Notes under the pieces: model-generated
Seen by the model: only the letters and a program-made list of their open reading frames with translations
What the model was told of the DNA's origin: nothing
Database searches by the model: none
Origin: Candidatus Bathyarchaeota archaeon
GTDB taxonomy: Archaea; Thermoproteota; Bathyarchaeia; 40CM-2-53-6
DNA length: 9,751 bases
NCBI GenBank assembly: GCA_005882905.1
Contig: VBBG01000019.1
Location: forward strand, 1-9,751
Reading direction: 5' to 3'
Part shown: positions 7,228-9,751 of the stretch, piece by piece
How positions within the stretch are numbered: position 1 is the first letter of the stretch
Layout of the letters: each line of letters opens with the position of its first letter
Program-made: the position numbers and the translations under genes

Positions 7228-7311
7228 CTGTTACCGGGAATTTTCTCCACAGGTTACGCGACGCTTTAGTCAACTCGGAAGAACGGGTCCTACGGAGAAT
7301 GGCTTCGTTTT

Positions 7312-7497
7312 ATGTCCACGGTCGAGATCGAAAATTATCGGTGGAAGTGCGAGAACTTCTTGAAGGGCTACTGCCCGGGAAAGGACTGTGATATCTGCGC
7401 GAAGTTGACGAACAGGTTACTGCTGAAGGGTTTGTCTAAGATAACTCACGCGGACGAGGTTCTTCAGCCCCAGCAGGCTGCTGTGCCCAGCAACTAG
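7312..7497 (+). CDS. Small four-cysteine protein, putative zinc-binding
   Basis: A 61-residue protein not recognised as a named family. Four cysteines (Cys13, 21, 26, 29) form C-x7-C-x4-C-x2-C within WKCENFLKGYCPGKDCDIC, a spacing well suited to one structural zinc or possibly an iron-sulfur centre. The aromatic and basic residues around them give a compact N-terminal domain, and the C-terminal 30 residues look like a short helix and tail. ATG 7312 lies 84 bases after the acyl-CoA dehydrogenase stop; a GGAG at 7294-7297 is rather far away (14 bases) for an SD. It may be a small regulator, a nucleic-acid-binding protein or an electron carrier. The Cys pattern is the main reason to believe the gene is real. 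Confidence 0.6.
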   Translation: MSTVEIENYRWKCENFLKGYCPGKDCDICAKLTNRLLLKGLSKITHADEVLQPQQAAVPSN

Positions 7498-7552
7498 CCC
7501 TGGTTCATATCCACGTTCTGGAGCCCACTCGATATTCCTATTGAGATTTTGC

Positions 7553-7565
7553 CGACATTTTGTCG
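7553..7565. repeat. Inverted repeat upstream of the 7572 TATA box
   Basis: A perfect inverted repeat CGACA-TTT-TGTCG ends 6 bases before the TATA-like GTTTATAC. Its position suits an activator or regulator site. It does not resemble a terminator hairpin: the arms are only 5 bp. Confidence 0.4.
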
Positions 7566-7571
7566 AGGTAG

Positions 7572-7579
7572 GTTTATAC
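7572..7579 (+). promoter_or_regulatory. TATA-box promoter
   Basis: GTTTATAC is a good archaeal TATA element. About 26 bases downstream of its centre lies position 7602, the A of an ATG inside a perfect palindrome. It probably drives the short frame 7602-7667 and the membrane zinc-ribbon gene at 7671. Confidence 0.5.
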
Positions 7580-7588
7580 TTCGTGTCG

Positions 7589-7607
7589 GCTCATATAGCA
7601 TATGAGC
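7589..7607. promoter_or_regulatory. Perfect palindrome at the predicted transcription start (possible operator)
   Basis: GCTCATAT-AGC-ATATGAGC has 8-bp arms and a 3-base centre. It spans the position where transcription from the 7572 TATA box should begin and includes ATG 7602. That is the usual place for an archaeal repressor to block RNA polymerase loading. Confidence 0.45.
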
Positions 7608-7667
7608 TTCGAGCTCTCTCCACACTGCTCTCCACAACAGACTCGGACTGGCCCGGGGGACGACTGA
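7602..7667 (+). CDS. Possible 21-codon leaderless leader ORF
   Basis: ATG 7602 coincides with the predicted transcription start. It opens 21 codons (MSFELSPHCSPQQTRTGPGD, then D) ending in TGA at 7665-7667. The frame is the same as that of the GTG gene at 7671, with one codon between. It may be a coupled leader peptide, a gene broken by a nonsense change, or chance. The peptide itself shows no family features. Confidence 0.25.
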   Translation: MSFELSPHCSPQQTRTGPGDD

Positions 7668-7670
7668 CAA

Positions 7671-7880
7671 GTGGTCGACTTCCACTACTTCATCTTCATC
7701 ATCAACGCTGACTCAGCTGTCTTCGGTTCCGTTGTCTTTCTGATGAGCTATATCGCCTTGAGACTCGTCTACAGGATGTGGAGGCGCAGCCTGCGCTGTC
7801 CCCATTGCGGCGAAGCCTACAAGGCCAGACCGGTGGTACAGGTACAGGAGAGGACTCTCCCGAATACTCTCTGGACCTGA
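7671..7880 (+). CDS. Small membrane protein with a CPHCG knuckle
   Basis: A 69-residue protein, unrecognised. An aromatic N-terminus precedes a transmembrane helix at about 14-35, then a basic stretch (RMWRRSLR) that would sit in the cytoplasm by the positive-inside rule, then CPHCGEAY (Cys43, Cys46). Only one CxxC pair is present, so metal binding would need a dimer or partner. The start is GTG 7671; a G-rich stretch at 7656-7660 is at best a weak SD. It lies behind the palindromic promoter and faces the - strand HEFYHH gene across 50 bases. Such small one-helix zinc-knuckle proteins are common in archaea and mostly uncharacterised. Confidence 0.5.
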   Translation: MVDFHYFIFIINADSAVFGSVVFLMSYIALRLVYRMWRRSLRCPHCGEAYKARPVVQVQERTLPNTLWT

Positions 7881-7930
7881 GTGGCTACTGAAGATAGCTC
7901 GTCGATGTGCGGCGGAGGCGCTAGGCAGAG

Positions 7931-8281
7931 CTAGCCTGTCTTGAGGAAGGATAGGGCAAATTCCTTTGCGTGTCTTTCGGTTCCCCGATGCTTTCCGCCA
8001 ACATTCCTCAAGTGGTGGTAGAACTCGTGGATGAGTAGGTAGGGGTCGTAGAGGTATTCTTGGCTTGAAATATAGATGGTCTTCTCCCAGTGAACGTAGC
8101 AGCCCAGAGCCTTCTTCTCTCCTCTCGGCAGTCCAATCTTGAGCCGGGGCCTTTCGACCCTGTAATGTTCGGAGAGAAGGTCCAGGGCCTCCTCGGGGCG
8201 TCTCTCAGTGGATATTAGCTGGACGATCGTTTCTTGGAAAGATCTGTTATTTGATGTAGGTTTCCACTTCGATGTTGGCAG
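7931..8281 (-). CDS. Small HExxH (HEFYHH) metalloprotease-like protein, start uncertain
   Basis: An open frame runs on the - strand from 8290 to the TAG at 7931-7933. Counting from CTG 8281 it gives 116 residues. The C-terminal half carries LIHEFYHHLRNVGGKHRGTE (residues 83-102), then RHAKEFALSFL. This holds a zinc-protease helix HExxH (His85, Glu86, His89), with Glu102, His104 and Glu107 as possible third ligands. SprT-like and other minimal gluzincin-type proteins look like this, but I cannot name the family. The N-terminal half is helical and charged (RRPEEALDLLSEHYRVERP). No ATG, GTG or TTG occurs in frame before the motif, so the start is either CTG or another rare codon, or an indel hides it. 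The frame overlaps the end of trpB by 35 bases, and translation could be coupled to it. Confidence 0.6.
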   Translation of the reverse strand: MPTSKWKPTSNNRSFQETIVQLISTERRPEEALDLLSEHYRVERPRLKIGLPRGEKKALGCYVHWEKTIYISSQEYLYDPYLLIHEFYHHLRNVGGKHRGTERHAKEFALSFLKTG

Positions 8282-9608
8282 GTTCGTAGTCTACTAGTCT
8301 TCCTGCTTGAAAGTCTTCGTAAGCCTTCAGGTCCAGCAGTCCATGGCCGCAGTTGTTGAAGGCTATCACCTTGCTCTCGTTTGACTCCTTGCACTTTATT
8401 GCCTCGTCGATCACGAACTTTATGCAGTGGGCAGTTTCGGGTGCTGGGATCATCCCTTCCGTCTGCGCGAACGTCCTGGCTGCTTGGAAGACCTCGTTCT
8501 GATGGTACGCAACCGATTCAATGTAGCCCTTGTTGATGAGATAGCAGAGAGAAGGCGCTTTTCCGTGATATCTCAACCCTCCCGAGTGGATGGGTGGCGA
8601 AGCATACTTGTGACCGATTGTGTACATTTTTAGGAGAGGCGTCATCTCTGCCGTGTCCCCGAAATCGTACGTGTAAACTCCTCTAGTCGTTGACGGTACG
8701 GCCTTGGGTTCACACGCGACGAAGCGGGAGTTGGACCTTCCCTTCAGCTTGTCGGTCATGAATGGGTATGCGAAGCCTGCAAAGTTTGATCCGCCTCCGA
8801 TGCATCCGGCTATGATGTCCGGTTCGACGTCGATGCTTTCGAATTGTTTCTTCGCTTCTAGGCCGATGATAGATTGATGCAGCAGGACGTGGTTGAGGAC
8901 GGAGCCTAGACAGTACCGGCTGTCCTCGTGCGTAACTGTGTCTTCGAGGGCTTCGCTTATCGCGATTCCCAGGGTGCCGGGGTGATCCTTTTCTTGGTCC
9001 AGTAATGATCTGCCGAACTTTGTCTCTCCGCTGGGTGAAGCTGTGACTTCTGCCCCGTATGTCTCCATCATTGTTCTTCGGCCGGGTTTCTGGTTGTAGC
9101 TGACCCGGACCATGTAGACTTTGCATCTTAGCTTGAAGATGGCTGAGGCGAGTGCAAGCGCCGAGCCCCACTGGCCAGCGCCTGACTCTGTGACCAGTCT
9201 CGCGGTTCCCTGTTGGCTGTTGTAGTAGGCCTGGGCGATGGCAGTGTTTGGTTTGTGGCTTCCCGTGGGGCTGAGATACTCAGCTTTGTAGTATATTTTT
9301 GCGGGGGTCCGGAGAAACTTCTCCAGCCTCTTGGCTCGGACGAGTGGTGTTGGTCTTCCGATCTGCAGGTAGGCTTCTCTAACTTCTTCAGGAATCCTAA
9401 TGCTCCTCTCCGAGCTTATCTCTTGACGGATCAACTCTTTCGCGAAGATCCTTTCAAGTGATTGAGGGTTCACTGGCTGTCTGGTGCTCGGGTCCAGAGG
9501 TGGCGGGAGCGGTTCGGAGAGGTCTGATTGGATGTTGTACCAACTGGACGGGATTTCGTCCTGCCGAAGATTGACCCTCGTGTCCTCTCTTATAGTGAGT
9601 GCTTCCAT
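8247..9608 (-). CDS. trpB: Tryptophan synthase beta chain, TrpB2 type
   Basis: A 453-residue PLP enzyme joining indole and serine to form tryptophan. The PLP Schiff-base lysine is Lys119 in GSHKPNTA, the catalytic acid is Glu141 in ESGAGQWG, and the phosphate loop is GGGSN (271-275). ETGAGQWG-like Trp, GHKYASPPIHSGGLRYHG and TEGMIPAPETAH are marks of the TrpB2 branch, which is longer than TrpB1 and often works without TrpA. No trpA is seen here. The frame extends to 9701, but I place the start at ATG 9608. The upstream residues are unlike the family, would run through the promoter and overlap the divergent gene, and the TATA at 9641-9650 predicts transcription starting near 9618. The 3' end overlaps the small HEFYHH gene. 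Confidence 0.92.
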   Translation of the reverse strand: MEALTIREDTRVNLRQDEIPSSWYNIQSDLSEPLPPPLDPSTRQPVNPQSLERIFAKELIRQEISSERSIRIPEEVREAYLQIGRPTPLVRAKRLEKFLRTPAKIYYKAEYLSPTGSHKPNTAIAQAYYNSQQGTARLVTESGAGQWGSALALASAIFKLRCKVYMVRVSYNQKPGRRTMMETYGAEVTASPSGETKFGRSLLDQEKDHPGTLGIAISEALEDTVTHEDSRYCLGSVLNHVLLHQSIIGLEAKKQFESIDVEPDIIAGCIGGGSNFAGFAYPFMTDKLKGRSNSRFVACEPKAVPSTTRGVYTYDFGDTAEMTPLLKMYTIGHKYASPPIHSGGLRYHGKAPSLCYLINKGYIESVAYHQNEVFQAARTFAQTEGMIPAPETAHCIKFVIDEAIKCKESNESKVIAFNNCGHGLLDLKAYEDFQAGRLVDYEPANIEVETYIK

Positions 9609-9627
9609 CTTCTGCGTCGCTGTAGAG

Positions 9628-9637
9628 GCGTATACGC
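9628..9637. repeat. 10-base palindrome GCGTATACGC in the trpB upstream region
   Basis: A perfect palindrome between the shared TATA element and the trpB start, just upstream of the predicted trpB transcription start near 9618. It could be a second regulator site or a chance palindrome. Confidence 0.3.
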
Positions 9638-9650
9638 AACATTTTAAGCT
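9638..9650. promoter_or_regulatory. Bidirectional TATA element between trpB and the divergent gene
   Basis: Read on the + strand, AAC ATTTTAAG fits BRE(AA)-N2-TATA and places a start near 9670, exactly at the ATG of the divergent gene. Read on the - strand, AAGCTTAAAAT also fits BRE-TATA and places a start near 9618, about 10 bases before the trpB ATG. One element appears to serve both directions. Confidence 0.55.
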
Positions 9651-9654
9651 TGCC

Positions 9655-9670
9655 AGTACATTTCTGTACA
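9655..9670. promoter_or_regulatory. Paired TRP-box-like operator AGTACA-N4-TGTACA
   Basis: AGTACA (9655-9660) and TGTACA (9665-9670) start 10 bases apart, on one face of the helix, and together form the inverted repeat GTACA-TTTC-TGTAC. TGTACA is the TRP-box consensus known for TrpY, the tryptophan repressor of Methanothermobacter, which sits in a divergent arrangement with trp genes. The last A of the site is the A of the divergent gene's ATG. Confidence 0.5.
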
Positions 9671-9751
9671 TGGAAATCATGTGGAACAAAGTAGCCACCA
9701 TTGTGGCAGGCTACCCGGAGAGGCTCAAAGTTGTCAAGACTCTCCTGGAGA
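9670..9751 (+). CDS. Divergent gene, probable transcription regulator N-terminus (partial)
   Basis: From ATG 9670 the frame is open to the window edge for 27 codons: MEIMWNKVATIVAGYPERLK, then VVKTLLE. A second in-frame ATG lies at 9679. The predicted transcription start from the shared TATA element falls on the first ATG, so the mRNA would be leaderless. The amphipathic RLKVVKTLLE pattern is like the opening helix of archaeal winged-helix regulators. Divergent placement beside trpB2 and the overlapping TGTACA boxes suggest a TrpY-like repressor controlling itself and trpB. Too little of the protein is visible to assign a family. It could also be an unrelated small gene. Confidence 0.55.
   Translation, partial: MEIMWNKVATIVAGYPERLKVVKTLLE

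Noticed and set aside
8710..9171. 153-residue - strand open frame
   Set aside because: It lies wholly inside trpB in another frame, is rich in Arg and Pro as shadow frames are, and has no family pattern.
9609..9701. Upstream extension of trpB to a start at 9701, adding 31 residues
   Set aside because: The added residues are unlike the TrpB family, run through the shared TATA element and TGTACA boxes, and overlap the divergent gene. ATG 9608 fits the predicted transcription start.
1..9751. CRISPR array, transposon or integration site
   Set aside because: No regularly spaced repeats, transposase or integrase frames, or flanking terminal repeats were seen.

Overview
The window reads as archaeal DNA, most plausibly from a Thermoproteota-type (TACK) genome; the lineage is an inference. 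The sequence evidence is TATA-type promoters set for short-leader or leaderless mRNAs, GTG/TTG starts behind Shine-Dalgarno sites, an archaeal-type HMG-CoA synthase fused to a DUF35 zinc-ribbon/OB module, a TrpB2-type tryptophan synthase beta chain, and secreted proteins rich in N-X-S/T sequons. Genes are densely packed and no mobile element, CRISPR array, tRNA or rRNA was seen.

Layout. Bases 3-101 are the last codons of an S-adenosylhomocysteine hydrolase gene. A 241-base gap with small repeats follows. Next is a tight three-gene + strand unit (343-2555): an SsuC/TauC-like ABC permease, an SsuB/TauB-like ATPase, and a small surface protein anchored at both ends. No substrate-binding protein is encoded within the unit. 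A membrane-anchored M6-family metalloprotease on the - strand (2539-4308) converges on this unit and overlaps its end by 17 bases. From a divergent promoter region, the + strand carries an HMG-CoA-synthase-like/DUF35 fusion broken by a frame change (4472-6009), then an acyl-CoA dehydrogenase (6067-7227) with the catalytic glutamate in the LCAD/isovaleryl-CoA-dehydrogenase position. Two small Cys-bearing proteins follow (7312-7497 and 7671-7880); the second lies behind a TATA box flanked by inverted repeats. On the - strand are a small HEFYHH metalloprotease-like gene with no ordinary start codon (about 7931-8281) and, overlapping it, trpB2 (8247-9608). At the right edge a divergent gene starts at 9670 and looks like the N-terminus of a regulator.

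The most interesting points are three. First, the trpB2/regulator intergenic region has one TATA element serving both directions and a paired AGTACA-N4-TGTACA site. This matches the TGTACA TRP box of the archaeal repressor TrpY and suggests a tryptophan autoregulatory circuit. Second, the HMGS-DUF35 fusion changes frame exactly where the conserved GNTY segment should be. Third, the HEFYHH gene is hidden from ordinary ORF calling by its lack of a canonical start.
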